Source: an uncultured Pirellulaceae bacterium | Lineage (GTDB): Bacteria > Planctomycetota > Planctomycetia > Pirellulales > Pirellulaceae | Direction: 5' to 3' | Assembly (NCBI GenBank): GCA_938010615.1 | Contig: CALLUY010000083.1 | Span: forward strand, 17,851 to 81,850 | DNA: 64,000 nucleotides | Shown here: positions 7,992 to 16,847 of the stretch, piece by piece | How the letters are laid out: each line of letters opens with the position of its first letter | How positions within the stretch are numbered: position 1 is the stretch's first letter | Notes under the pieces: model-generated | What the model saw: only the letters and a program-made list of their open reading frames with translations | Databases searched by the model: none | What the model was told of the DNA's origin: nothing | Position numbers and translations under genes: made by a program

Positions 7992-9473
7992 ATGAACACT
8001 CCACCCGTTGCAGAAATTCGACCGCGCACATCAGCCGCTCACAAACTCTTCGGAGGATCGAGACTGTGGCTGCTTACGTTGCTGTGCCTATTGATCGCCG
8101 CCGGCCTGCTGTGGTGGTCCACGCCACAAAAAGGAACAACGATTTACATTCAGTTCCCCGAAGGGCACGGCCTGAAACACGAAGACACCGTTCGCTATCG
8201 CGGCATCGAAGTTGGAACCGTCGAATCCGTTCATCTCGATGATTCGCTCGACGGTGTCGAAGTCGAAGTGTTGCTTAAACCATCCGCGTCGCAACTGGCG
8301 ACGGAAGGAACCCGTTTCTGGATCGTTCGTCCTGAACTTAGTCTGACTCGAATTTCAGGTCTTGAGACTGCGATCGGCCACAAATATATCGGCGTTTCAC
8401 CCAATCCAAATTCGAAAGATGCGAGCCTCCAACCTGAGCACAAATTTCAAGGGCTTGCCGACGTTCCCGTTGATACGCTTTCGGATTCCGGCATCGAACT
8501 GATTCTTCGCGGTGACAAACGGTATAGCGTCAGCAAAGGTTCCGCGGTGACCTTCCGTGGCGTCGACGTCGGAACCGTCCTTGACGTTGCCCTTTCACAG
8601 GAAGCTCGCCACGTTGACGTTCGAGTTCGAATCTTTGACCAACACGCTTCACTGCTGACCTCACAGTCAAAATTTTGGGTGAGTGCGGGACTCGATTTTG
8701 ATTTCAAGTTCGGCCTCAATGGCGGCGGATTTGATCTGGATACTGAATCGTTGGAAACGCTTGCTCGTGGCGGAGTGTCAATGATCACGACGGGGCAGGG
8801 CAATGAAGTTTCGCCAGGAGACGTTTTCACACTGCACGCGGCTGCGAATGACGATTGGTTCAAGAGTGCCGCGAATTTCCAAACAACGGACGTTGCCTTG
8901 CGTGGCGCGGTTCCATTCAAAGCTTCTTGGGAATCCCGGGGGCTCTTCGGCCGCAAAGAGAAAGTGGCTCAGTTTAACGGCATCGCCATAAGCAGAGATG
9001 GCGTGGAAGAAATTGTTGTGCCGGCACAGCTTCTTGAACAAGCGGATGTAGATGAGTCATTCAAGCTTTCCGTTGGCGGCGTCGAACTCGAGAGAAGTGT
9101 TTTCACATCCGCAAGCGACATGGGCAGCTCGCGAACTCGGTCGCTCAAACTCGAAGGAAGTTTCGATCCGTTCGTGATGCCAGAAGATGGCGTCTCGCTG
9201 GAAGAGCCAGTCGACTGCTTGGCCGTTAGACGGTCCAGTGATCAAAATACCAGCTTTCATGTAGCGATCCGCGGCGACCTAATTAAGCCAAATGCTGAAC
9301 ATGCGGAATTGTGGGACGTAATCGATTTCAATGGCGACCCAAACGTATGGCACGGCTCTCCTGTCGTGACGGCCAACGACGGAAAACTGATTGGCATGCT
9401 ACTGATCTATGGACGAAAGACACATATCGCCCCAATGGGATTCGAGGCAACGAAACCGGGAATGGGCGAGTAA
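7992..9473 (+). CDS. MCE-domain lipid transport protein (PqiB-like) with extra C-terminal domain
   Basis: Probable periplasm-spanning subunit moving lipids between membranes with the PqiA-like protein upstream. It has 493 residues: one N-terminal TM (SRLWLLTLLCLLIAAGLLWW), an MCE domain beginning TTIYIQFPEGHGLKHEDTV with RYRGIEVGTVESV, and a second beginning GIELILRGDKRYSVSKGSAV with FRGVDVGTVLDV. E. coli PqiB has three MCE domains; the third is not seen. The C-terminal third ends HGSPVVTANDGKLIGMLL, resembling the end of a trypsin-like fold (GSPvv..GkliGil), which would be an unusual fusion. ATG 7992 lies just outside the inverted-repeat element. Confidence 0.85.
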   Translation: MNTPPVAEIRPRTSAAHKLFGGSRLWLLTLLCLLIAAGLLWWSTPQKGTTIYIQFPEGHGLKHEDTVRYRGIEVGTVESVHLDDSLDGVEVEVLLKPSASQLATEGTRFWIVRPELSLTRISGLETAIGHKYIGVSPNPNSKDASLQPEHKFQGLADVPVDTLSDSGIELILRGDKRYSVSKGSAVTFRGVDVGTVLDVALSQEARHVDVRVRIFDQHASLLTSQSKFWVSAGLDFDFKFGLNGGGFDLDTESLETLARGGVSMITTGQGNEVSPGDVFTLHAAANDDWFKSAANFQTTDVALRGAVPFKASWESRGLFGRKEKVAQFNGIAISRDGVEEIVVPAQLLEQADVDESFKLSVGGVELERSVFTSASDMGSSRTRSLKLEGSFDPFVMPEDGVSLEEPVDCLAVRRSSDQNTSFHVAIRGDLIKPNAEHAELWDVIDFNGDPNVWHGSPVVTANDGKLIGMLLIYGRKTHIAPMGFEATKPGMGE

Positions 9474-9642
9474 CACTGACGGCCATGAAGCCCTGACTGG
9501 TAAACCATCGAACACTTCACGACGCCGCTTGTGTCCTAACGTACACCCCTGACTGCAGCTCATTGAAAAACCGAACTGAATGCTCGTAGGATCCGAACAT
9601 TCAATCAACCTTGGTTTTTCCCAATTACTTTCAGGCTCAATT

Positions 9643-10137
9643 ATGATCTCCAAATCTGCCATTTTCTTCGTTGCCGCAATCGCCTCACTTTGCATGTTGG
9701 CAACAAGCCATGCTCAAAGTGGATCTCGAAATGCAGCTCCATCCTTTTCACCGGCTCCGATGAACATCTCACCCCCAGCGCCGTCGACCTACGCTCCTGC
9801 TGCTACTCCACTGCAAACGATCACGGGACAGTCACGTTCGGTCGCGCCGGCACCGCAACCGTTTGGAGGCAGTTGCCCGAACTGTCAGGTTCGCGCAGCG
9901 GCCTCGCAATCGTACGCGACTCCGCAGCAGTACTCTGCTCCAGCACCGATCCAATACGCACCGCGTTCGGTGAACTACACGCCGACTTATTCCGCGCCGA
10001 CTTACCGCGCACCGCAGTACTCTCCAGTTCAGACCTACCGCCCGGTTCAAAACTACCGCCCGGTTCAAAACTACCAACCAACTTTCCGCAATTACGCTCC
10101 GGTAAGAGGTTACTCAGGAGGATGTGGCGGCTACTAG
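9643..10137 (+). CDS. Secreted Pro/Gln/Tyr-rich protein
   Basis: Product of 164 residues, not assigned to a family. The start MISKSAIFFVAAIASLCMLATSHAQ is a clear signal peptide. The mature part is dominated by Pro, Ala, Ser, Gln and Tyr, with a CPNC pair near the middle, tandem TYRPVQNYRPVQNYQP units, and a Gly/Cys end (GYSGGCGGY). Such composition suggests an extracellular, poorly ordered or structural protein. ATG 9643 is preferred over an earlier in-frame start because it places the signal peptide at the N-terminus. Confidence 0.75.
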   Translation: MISKSAIFFVAAIASLCMLATSHAQSGSRNAAPSFSPAPMNISPPAPSTYAPAATPLQTITGQSRSVAPAPQPFGGSCPNCQVRAAASQSYATPQQYSAPAPIQYAPRSVNYTPTYSAPTYRAPQYSPVQTYRPVQNYRPVQNYQPTFRNYAPVRGYSGGCGGY

Positions 10138-10632
10138 GTTCTGTTGATCAATACAAGCACGAAGCGCAAGTTTTGATGTTGCGCATTTAAGATGGAATTT
10201 CTTGTTTTACTTAACAAAACAAGTGAAAATTGAAGAATACGAAGCGTTGCAATACAAGCCCGACGCGCAAGCGAGGGATCGGGAAATCCTCGGAAATATT
10301 CCCTCGCTTGCATGTCGGTCTTAGTATTTGCGCAACATCAAAGAGCGCAAGCGAGTGAGTTTTCTCGCAGTTTCTTGACTCACTCGCTCACGCGTTTTGA
10401 AGTTGCGCAATTTTTCTTTAGGGGCAAAGCCCCGGTCATTTGCCTAGCCCAGCCCATCGGGCTGGGAACTCGTTTTCCCGAACAACCGTAGGGCCGAAGG
10501 TCCGGCCAGCTTCAAAACCCAGCCCCATCGGGCTGGGCTAGGTAAATTGCTGGGCCGTTGGCCCGAATCGATGCAAAGAGCGCAACATCAAAACTCGCGC
10601 GGCGTGCTTGTATTGGCTTTAATCCACAGGCC
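10138..10632. repeat. Repeat block: dispersed palindrome copy 2 (core 10171-10343) plus GGGCTGGG palindrome
   Basis: No gene seen. The core 10171-10343 starts TTTTGATGTTGCGC and ends GCGCAACATCAAA, about 173 bp, same orientation as the copies at 17743 and 55382. A second short GCGCAAGCGAGTGAG palindrome follows. From about 10420 to 10560 lies a different palindromic family containing CCTAGCCCAGCCC and GGGCTGGGCTAGG arms. A last GCGCAACATCAAAA end is at about 10579-10593. Confidence 0.9.
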
Positions 10633-11454
10633 CTAACGTTGAAACAACAGCAAGTCAGCGGCTAGCGTGACATTCATTCGATCGACGCCTTCGAGTCGTG
10701 CGTTTTGCGAATTTCGCACGGCTCGATACGTCATCGCCAGTGCATCGGCGATCTCTTCGGAGTCCAGCTCGATTTGCTGGCTCCATTTCTTGTGCGTCGA
10801 GAGCTCCAGACCAACCGCTTTCATCTCATCGACGACTAGCTCCCAACGACTGCGACGGTGACCTTCTTTCTGCGTCTGTTCGCGAAGCTCAATCAAATCA
10901 TCTTCGCCTGGTATTGCAATGATGCAGATTCCATCATCCGACAACACTCTCTCGATTTCTTTCACGGGCCGACGTCCAAACAGCGAAACGACGGCTCCAA
11001 CGCTTCGATCTACAACGGGCAAACCACGATCGGCATTGGCCAAAACCCACGTCGCTTCCGGCCAATTACGTGCCGCAAGCTTGATCGCTCGACGAGAAAG
11101 ATCGATTCCGCAGTAACCAGCCGCGTTATCCGAAAAGAGCGCAGGCCCAAAAGTTCCTTCGCCGCAGCCAAGATCTAAAATCGAGTGCGGACCAGACTCG
11201 CTTTTGACCGACGTCCATTCTCGCAACGATTCAATCAGCCCGGCTGCGTGTCCACGTTTGAGCCAGCGATGTCGCGCGAGCACCGCATCATCAGAGTCAC
11301 CTGGATTCGCTGACTTCTTGTCTTGCGGTTGCGTCAGATTCCAATACCCCTCTCTGGCCTGATCAAAGCTGTGACCATTCTCACAGCGCATTGACTTTCC
11401 TTGCCGCTGAAGCGTCTCGCAACATCCGCGAACGGTGCAACTAAGTTCGATCAT
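10633..11454 (-). CDS. RlmA-like rRNA (guanine-N1) methyltransferase family protein
   Basis: SAM-dependent methyltransferase of the RlmA family (23S rRNA G745/G748 in known members). From MIELSCTVRGC it shows an N-terminal zinc site C-x4-C...C-x2-H (CTVRGC, MRCENGHSFD), then the family stretch REGYWNLTQPQ and ARHRWLKRGHAAGL, then motif I LDLGCGEGTFGPAL and a VVSLFGRRPVKEIERVL segment where the P-x-x-x-E part of the family is retained. Length of about 273 fits the family. A longer start at 11502 is possible, but the conserved start is at 11454. The exact target base cannot be read from sequence. Confidence 0.83.
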   Translation of the reverse strand: MIELSCTVRGCCETLQRQGKSMRCENGHSFDQAREGYWNLTQPQDKKSANPGDSDDAVLARHRWLKRGHAAGLIESLREWTSVKSESGPHSILDLGCGEGTFGPALFSDNAAGYCGIDLSRRAIKLAARNWPEATWVLANADRGLPVVDRSVGAVVSLFGRRPVKEIERVLSDDGICIIAIPGEDDLIELREQTQKEGHRRSRWELVVDEMKAVGLELSTHKKWSQQIELDSEEIADALAMTYRAVRNSQNARLEGVDRMNVTLAADLLLFQR

Positions 11455-11565
11455 GCAATTTTCCAAAGGGGCCAAGATCGGCACCAAAACATCTCGTGGC
11501 ATCGGTTAGCCGAAAATCACATTTGACCCTTCTTCACCTGCTTTGGGGAGGACACCAGACGTGTG

Positions 11566-12198
11566 TTATCTAGCTCGCCGCCGCACAATTCCGACGCATA
11601 AGAAAGCAAGAAGTGTACCTGCACATGGCTCGGGCACTTGGGAAACGATTGTTAAATCAAACGTTTCAACTCCACCGGCACCAAAAATGGACTCATCCAA
11701 AACCGTTGCATCGGGAGTTAACCAATTCGCGTTTGCCGCCCCCGTACCTGGTTGAATGTCGGCAAAAGAAAAAATGGTCGTTCCATCAGCAACGGTCGTT
11801 ACGTCGAAGGAACCCAAGTAGATTTCTACTGCCATTGGAGTCGGGTTGGAGACAGCTGCTGCATTCCAGTCGAAAGAATCCGCATCGAACTGATCCGTCG
11901 TAACAAAATCAAAAACTGGATTCGGTGTCGCACTCGTGATACTGGCTGCCGTCGTAGAAGGCGTTGTCGCAGTGAGCCCCATACTGAACAGGCCGACAGT
12001 AGACAATTCTGTGTTGGCTCCGTTTTGGCCAAGGAACACATCAACTGTCTGCGTGTTGCCCGTCACGACAACATAAGAATTGGAGAATGTTGCACCGCCA
12101 TCGTCAGAGAAGAGCGGAAAGAGATCGGCATTGGCAGTCTCTGCGAAACAGAACAGAAACGCCACCATGACAAGCCAGTTACGATTCAATGCAAACAT
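11566..12198 (-). CDS. PEP-CTERM sorted secreted protein
   Basis: Exported protein of 210 residues: signal peptide (VMVAFLFCFAETANA), a mid-section with a cohesin-like beta pattern (TVDVFLGQNG, FSFADIQPG), and a C-terminal PEP-CTERM signal VPEPCAGTLLAFLCVGIVRRRAR in outline (VPEP motif, hydrophobic helix, Arg cluster), recognised by exosortase systems. Function otherwise unknown. It is followed 63 bp later by the RlmA-like gene on the same strand. Confidence 0.85.
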   Translation of the reverse strand: MFALNRNWLVMVAFLFCFAETANADLFPLFSDDGGATFSNSYVVVTGNTQTVDVFLGQNGANTELSTVGLFSMGLTATTPSTTAASITSATPNPVFDFVTTDQFDADSFDWNAAAVSNPTPMAVEIYLGSFDVTTVADGTTIFSFADIQPGTGAANANWLTPDATVLDESIFGAGGVETFDLTIVSQVPEPCAGTLLAFLCVGIVRRRAR

Positions 12199-12648
12199 AT
12201 CTTTACCTCTTGATGCAGTATCTACAGGGAACTTCGACCATTCCCCTTGTGCTTCGACACGGGATTTTGCGACTGCCCTTCAGTTGTTCGAATTTCGGCC
12301 TTTTTGCTTGCACGTAGCGTCTTTTCGTTAGCTATCTGAGCCCCAGAATTGCCGCGAACCAGAATTTGATTTGGCAGTCTTAAGCGGTATCGATCGTGAC
12401 GCGAAAGCGGATGCGCGATCGGTGCGCGGTGGCATAGGCCTCTGGCCTGTGTTCTGCATGCTCACAGGCAAGAGGCGCCAGAGGCCTATGCCACCAGAAC
12501 TTTCGGAAGTGTATCAACATCACGATGCAACATGGATCCGTCCTACGCCTGGCAAGCGAACGTCGGATCCGCAACGTGATGTTTTTATAGCTTGTTCCCG
12601 GCAGCAATTTCGCTGCCACATTTTTTTAACTCTTTGAAAGGAGAAATA
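12199..12648. repeat. Long leader/intergenic region with GGTGGCATAGGCC palindrome
   Basis: Divergent promoter region with no gene. An 18-bp perfect inverted repeat (12428-12445 against 12478-12495, GGTGGCATAGGCCTCTGG) makes a stem with a loop of 32 nt. The last 60 bp form the A/T-rich leader of tuf with a strong ribosome-binding site. Confidence 0.8.
12638..12644 (+). promoter_or_regulatory. Strong ribosome binding site of tuf
   Basis: AAAGGAG lies 4 nt before ATG at 12649 and decides this start over an in-frame upstream one. Confidence 0.8.
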
Positions 12649-13872
12649 ATGGCCAAGGAAATCAAGCAGAACGTTGTCGACAATGGCAACACAAAACTGA
12701 ACGTCAATGTGGGCACGATCGGTCACATTGATCACGGCAAGACAACTTTGACGGCTGCGCTTTTGCGTGTGCAGTCCGAAAAGGGACTCGCCAACTACAA
12801 ACCGTATGACCAAATCGCAAAAGGAGGCATCGTCCGTGACAAATCGAAAACCGTTACCATCACTGCGGCTCACGTCGAGTACCAAACGGCTGCGCGAACG
12901 TATGCCCATATCGACTGCCCCGGTCACGCGGACTACATCAAGAACATGATCACCGGTGCGGCTCAGATGGACGGAGCAATCCTCCTGACTTCTGCTGCCG
13001 CCGGACCTCAACCACAAACTCGCGAGCACATTTTGCTTGCGCGTCAGGTTGGAGTTCCGCATCTGGTTGTGTTTCTCAACAAGTGCGATTTGGTCGACGA
13101 TCCCGAGTTGATCGAATTGGTGGAAATGGAGATTCGTGATTTGCTGACGCAGTACGGGTTTGACGAAAGTCAGGTTCCGTTCATTCGCGGCAGCGCCATG
13201 TTGGCTCACGACAATCCAACCGACGCCGATTCGATTCGCTGCATCGAGGAACTTCTCGATGCGCTCGATTCGTCCATTCCTAATCCGAAGCGTGACATCG
13301 ACAAGCCTTTCAATATGCCGGTCGAGAATGTTTTCATGATCGAAGGCAGAGGCACGGTCGTCACGGGCAAGATCGAAGCGGGCAAAGTGCGTACTGGCGA
13401 TCGCGTCGACATTGTCGGCCAGTCAAGTCATGGCAGCGACATCATTTCGTCAACTGTGACTCAGGTCGAAACTTTTGGCCGGATCCTTGACGAAGGTATC
13501 GCTGGTCAGAACGTGGCCTGCTTGCTTCGTGGCATTCAGCGCGAAGAAGTTCAGCGTGGACAGGTTTTGGCAGCTGTTGGTTCCGTTGTTCCACACAGCA
13601 ACATCGAAACCGAGGTCTACGTTTTGGACAAGGCAGAAGGCGGACGTCACACTCCGTTTGGCACTGGCTACCAGCCCCAGTTTTTCTTCGGCACGACCAA
13701 CGTAACCGGTCGCGTCGAAGTTCTGGACGCTGACATGGCGATGCCCGGCGACGGAGTTCGTTTGTCTGTGAGCCTGATGCGGCCAGTGGCTTGCGAAGAG
13801 GGCTCGCGATTCGCGATCCGTGAAGGAAACCGGACCGTCGGATCCGGTGTTGTCACTAGGGTGATTGACTGA
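12649..13872 (+). CDS. tuf: Elongation factor Tu, divergent copy
   Basis: GTPase that delivers aminoacyl-tRNA to the ribosome; 407 residues. Visible are [20 protein letters not shown] (P-loop region), the switch-[24 protein letters not shown], catalytic His in [13 protein letters not shown] (NKxD), and domain 3 [18 protein letters not shown]. Switch I reads [19 protein letters not shown] where E. coli has the ERARGITI type; the effector Thr is kept and this may be the planctomycete form. NKCD for NKVD and [10 protein letters not shown] for FYFRTTDVTG suggest a diverged paralog. Start at 12649 is fixed by AAAGGAG 6 nt upstream. It stands alone, not in a str operon, and its 3' end is copied twice downstream. 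Confidence 0.9.
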   Translation: MAKEIKQNVVDNGNTKLNVNVGTIGHIDHGKTTLTAALLRVQSEKGLANYKPYDQIAKGGIVRDKSKTVTITAAHVEYQTAARTYAHIDCPGHADYIKNMITGAAQMDGAILLTSAAAGPQPQTREHILLARQVGVPHLVVFLNKCDLVDDPELIELVEMEIRDLLTQYGFDESQVPFIRGSAMLAHDNPTDADSIRCIEELLDALDSSIPNPKRDIDKPFNMPVENVFMIEGRGTVVTGKIEAGKVRTGDRVDIVGQSSHGSDIISSTVTQVETFGRILDEGIAGQNVACLLRGIQREEVQRGQVLAAVGSVVPHSNIETEVYVLDKAEGGRHTPFGTGYQPQFFFGTTNVTGRVEVLDADMAMPGDGVRLSVSLMRPVACEEGSRFAIREGNRTVGSGVVTRVID

Positions 13873-13882
13873 TTTTCGTTTC

Positions 13883-13928
13883 GGAAGTCATCAACCGCCT
13901 TTCGGTCGGCGGTTGTTGAAAGACTTCC
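13883..13928 (+). terminator. Terminator-like double stem after tuf
   Basis: Outer stem GGAAGTC (13883-13889) with GACTTCC (13922-13928) encloses inner stem AACCGCC (13893-13899) with GGCGGTT (13908-13914). It is followed by TTTT a few bases later. A near-identical copy is found with the tuf remnant at about 15899-15944. Confidence 0.75.
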
Positions 13929-14021
13929 GCCGACTGTTTTGGGCTTTATCAGCCACGAGATTTAATCGTTATACGCCATACGTGGGTACAACTCCCCAAA
14001 GCTCATTTTTCACGATTGCAG

Positions 14022-14053
14022 TTGTGGGAAAAAAGTGCTATTTTTTCCCACAA
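14022..14053 (+). promoter_or_regulatory. Perfect palindromic operator upstream of abiEi
   Basis: TTGTGGGAAAAAA (14022-14034) and TTTTTTCCCACAA (14041-14053) are perfect 13-bp inverted arms around GTGCTA, 16 bp before the AbiEi start. AbiEi-type antitoxins are known to repress their own operon by binding inverted repeats in the promoter, so this is the likely autoregulatory site. Confidence 0.75.
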
Positions 14054-14069
14054 ATCAACCGAGTGAAAA

Positions 14070-14678
14070 ATGACAAAAAGCAATGAAAAACAGGCACTTT
14101 CAAGGATTTACGGCAACGGAAGGGGTTGGGCGTTTTCCCCAAAGGATTTTGCCGATCTAGGACGCATCGACATGGCTCTGAATCGCTTAATCAAAAAGGG
14201 TACGATTCGACGAGTCATCCGTGGAATCTACGACTATCCGCGATACAGCGAACTGCTGCAGCAGGAACTTGGCCCCGACATCCACCAAGTTGCAAAAGCA
14301 CTTGCTCGCAAATTTGGTTGGCGAATTGAGGCCAGCGGACAATCTGCCGCCAACCTGATTGGCATCACCACGCAGATTCCCAGCCAGTACATTTATCAGT
14401 CGGACGGGCCGAATCGCAACTATCAGATCGACAAGACAACGCTTCAGTTCAAGCATATCAATTTCAAAGAGATTGGCTTTAAGACAGACGAAAGTGCACT
14501 CATCGTCCACGCCATACGGTCACTCGGTGAATCGAATATCACCCCCAAGATAGTTTCGCAAATTCGCACTTGGCTGCCTGCCAAAAAACGAAAGCGAGTC
14601 CTGAAAGATACCGAGCGTGTTACGGGTTGGGTATTTTCGGCAATCAAGAAAATATGCCGCGAGGACCGCGATGGATAG
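14070..14678 (+). CDS. AbiEi-like antitoxin (DUF6088-type)
   Basis: Antitoxin and transcriptional autorepressor of a type IV AbiE toxin-antitoxin/phage-abortive pair; 202 residues. The N-terminus holds a winged-helix segment (RGWAFSPKDFADLGRIDMAL, LIKKGTIRRVIRGIYDYPRY), followed by the family stretch AKALARKFGWRIEASGQSAANLIGIT and YIYQSDGPNRNYQID. It overlaps the toxin gene by 8 bp, and a perfect palindrome precedes it. Antitoxin role inferred from family and arrangement. Confidence 0.85.
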   Translation: MTKSNEKQALSRIYGNGRGWAFSPKDFADLGRIDMALNRLIKKGTIRRVIRGIYDYPRYSELLQQELGPDIHQVAKALARKFGWRIEASGQSAANLIGITTQIPSQYIYQSDGPNRNYQIDKTTLQFKHINFKEIGFKTDESALIVHAIRSLGESNITPKIVSQIRTWLPAKKRKRVLKDTERVTGWVFSAIKKICREDRDG

Positions 14679-15666
14679 CGTTGCCTCACTGAGCAATCAG
14701 GAACGTCGCGAACTGTTTGAACAGACAGCTCAACAGATGGGCGTAAATCCTGCCATCGCCGAAAAAGACTTCTGGGTTTGTTGGGTGCTGAAGAAGCTTT
14801 TTGAATCAGAACTTCAATCTCAACTGGTATTCAAAGGCGGTACTTCCCTTTCCAAAGTCTACGGTCTGATCAATCGTTTTTCTGAAGACATTGATCTGGT
14901 TTTGAACTGGGAACTTCTGGGCTATGAAAAGGACAGTCTTGATCCATGGATGAAGCAACCATCCAACAACCAGCAGCACAAGTTCAACCAGCAGTTCAAT
15001 GATCGAGCCCAAGCGTACATCGAGGAAACCCTACAACCATTGGTCACCAAGTTGTTAGCCAGTTGTCCCGGTGCAAAAGCCGAGGTTTCCCAACACGAAC
15101 CTCAAGTCATTAACGTGACGTATCCAGCCGCGTTTAGTTTGGCGGCTCTGCGACCAGAAGTGAAACTTGAGATCGGCGCGTTGGCATCGTGGGTTCCCTC
15201 AGCACGCCACACCATTCGGCCTTACGCGGCGGAACGATTCCCTCAGGTTTTTGAAAATCCTGACTGTGAGATCGTCGCGATCACTGCAGAACGAACGTTT
15301 TGGGAGAAAGCAACAATCCTGCACCAGCAGGCTCATCGAACGTCGCCAATGCCGCCGGGCTATTCGCGACATTATTTTGACATGTTTCACATGGCCAATA
15401 GCCCGGTAAAGCAGAATGCCTTGTCGGACCTGCCATTGTTGGCGAAAGTCGTCGAATTCAAGAATCGATTCTATCGCAGTCCTTGGGCCAAACACGATTT
15501 GGCCGTGCCCGGAACGATACGATTGCTGCCAACGGAGCAGGGCAACATTGAATTGCAGAAGGACTACATCAACATGCAAGCAATGATTTTCGATTCGCCT
15601 CCGGATTGGTCTGCAATCATCGACTCGCTTAGATCGCTCGAGTTCGAGATCAACGCACTGGCTTAG
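14671..15666 (+). CDS. AbiEii-like nucleotidyltransferase toxin
   Basis: Toxin of the AbiE pair, 331 residues. The nucleotidyltransferase signature FKGGTSLSKVYGLINRFSEDIDLVL is given by its parts: KGGTSLSK (GS-motif equivalent) and SEDIDLVL with the two metal-binding Asp. ERTFWEKATILHQQAH later in the chain is the conserved K-containing stretch of the family. ATG 14671 overlaps the antitoxin stop, indicating translational coupling. Homologs modify nucleotides or tRNA ends; the target here is unknown. It is bracketed by tuf 3'-end sequences, suggesting horizontal acquisition. Confidence 0.88.
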   Translation: MDSVASLSNQERRELFEQTAQQMGVNPAIAEKDFWVCWVLKKLFESELQSQLVFKGGTSLSKVYGLINRFSEDIDLVLNWELLGYEKDSLDPWMKQPSNNQQHKFNQQFNDRAQAYIEETLQPLVTKLLASCPGAKAEVSQHEPQVINVTYPAAFSLAALRPEVKLEIGALASWVPSARHTIRPYAAERFPQVFENPDCEIVAITAERTFWEKATILHQQAHRTSPMPPGYSRHYFDMFHMANSPVKQNALSDLPLLAKVVEFKNRFYRSPWAKHDLAVPGTIRLLPTEQGNIELQKDYINMQAMIFDSPPDWSAIIDSLRSLEFEINALA

Positions 15667-15708
15667 GTCACCAAGCTATTCGCGAATCATCTCGATAATT
15701 TTCGCAAC

Positions 15709-15955
15709 GAAGGTGGGCGTCACACGGCGTTTGGCACCGGCAACCAGCCTCAGTTTTTCTTCGGCACGACCAACGTAGCTTGCGGCCAGTGGCTTGCGAA
15801 GAGGGCTCGCGAAGAGGGCTCGCGATTTGCGATCCGCGAAGGAAACCGGACCGTTGGATCCGGTGTTGTCACCAGGGTGATTGACTGACTTTCGTTTAGG
15901 AAGTCATCAACCGCCTTTTCGGTCGGCGGTTGTTGAAAGACTTCCGCCGACTTTT
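15709..15955 (+). pseudogene. Degraded duplicate of the tuf 3' end and terminator
   Basis: 15709-15776 matches tuf 13636-13703 with few differences, then about 73 bp are missing, and from 15781 the match resumes (GCGGCCAGTGGCTTGCGAAG) and continues through the stop codon into the terminator and CTTCCGCCGACT. A 14-bp stretch (GCGAAGAGGGCTC) is duplicated inside it. Same orientation as tuf. Read as the displaced end of an insertion or as a decayed tandem copy. Confidence 0.88.
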
Positions 15956-15967
15956 TATCCAAGCCAT

Positions 15968-16552
15968 CTATTCTCGATCCGCGTTGCCACTTTCGAGTTT
16001 TGCAACCAGTGCCACGAGATCAATGTCAAGCGCTGCTTGAAGCTGGCTCGCCATTGAGTGACAGTATCGCCAGTCAATTGAATCGCGACTAATTGCTACG
16101 ATCCCATCAACATCCTGAATATCCTGATGTCTTCCCGCCATAAGCTTCATCAGCAACAAATCTTCAGCGGTAGCAACAGGAATTGAATGTTCTGGCACCG
16201 GCGAAGCCCGTTGCACGACGATTTTTTCAAACCCGGACTCTCCCACTGCCAAATCGATTCGTACTTGCGTTTGAGAATCACTGATCGGCAGTAAAAAACA
16301 CTGACGGAGAACCAATTCTGGATCCGGCAAAAAAGGACGAAACACTTTGGGGTCCAGTGAATCTAACATCTCGACTGCGCGAGCAACATCGCAGTCCACG
16401 ATAACATCAATGTCTTCCGTTACGCGAACGCGACCTCGTATTGATGCGGCAAGCCCGCCAATCAATGCGAAATCAAGATCCTGCTGGTCAAGCATTTCTA
16501 TCAATCGTTGAAGCGTCTCTTCAATCTGCTGATTCACAACGATCTTCACCAA
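15968..16552 (-). CDS. Nucleotidyltransferase-fold protein (AbiEii/DUF6036-like), possible toxin
   Basis: Product of 194 residues with the minimal nucleotidyltransferase pattern DFALIGGLAASIRGRVRVTEDIDVIVD, seen as GGLAAS and TEDIDVIVD, followed by VRIDLAVG (third acidic residue) and AEDLLLMKLMAGRHQDIQDVDGI, as in orphan nucleotidyltransferase proteins related to AbiEii. The start overlaps the end of the upstream 87-residue gene by 32 bp, which is unusually deep and points to coupled expression. The pair lies between two tuf remnants and runs opposite to tuf. A toxin role is inferred from the family only. Confidence 0.75.
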   Translation of the reverse strand: MVKIVVNQQIEETLQRLIEMLDQQDLDFALIGGLAASIRGRVRVTEDIDVIVDCDVARAVEMLDSLDPKVFRPFLPDPELVLRQCFLLPISDSQTQVRIDLAVGESGFEKIVVQRASPVPEHSIPVATAEDLLLMKLMAGRHQDIQDVDGIVAISRDSIDWRYCHSMASQLQAALDIDLVALVAKLESGNADRE

Positions 16553-16784
16553 CTAACACGAAGGCTTTTCGGAGCTTCTTACGAAGTACTATTTTTTCTT
16601 CGTTGCGACTGATTTCAGCAGCATGTCCCATCGGTCGCGCCGGCCTCATCGACCAAACCTGATTGAACAGGGCAGCGTATCGCCGAAATTTTTCATCAGG
16701 AGACTGCTTCTTATCCACGTCAAGCTGCATTGGCTCGACGATCAAGCGGTACGAATCCCAGTTTTGTTTTGGCGCGAAAGACAT
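16521..16784 (-). CDS. Small protein paired with nucleotidyltransferase, possible antitoxin
   Basis: Unrecognised 87-residue protein starting MSFAPKQNWDSYRLIVEPMQL. It is charged, has a Lys/Arg-rich stretch EKIVLRKKLRKAF, and overlaps the nucleotidyltransferase gene by 32 bp. Its position as first gene of a two-gene unit is that of an antitoxin or a specificity partner. No DNA-binding motif is evident. A conserved pair of this kind would be expected to co-occur in other genomes. Confidence 0.6.
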   Translation of the reverse strand: MSFAPKQNWDSYRLIVEPMQLDVDKKQSPDEKFRRYAALFNQVWSMRPARPMGHAAEISRNEEKIVLRKKLRKAFVLVGEDRCESAD

Positions 16785-16847
16785 GCTCTAATTCTATAGA
16801 CCGATTGAATCTGAGGGAACCGATTTCGTCTCAAATTGCCGCCATTC

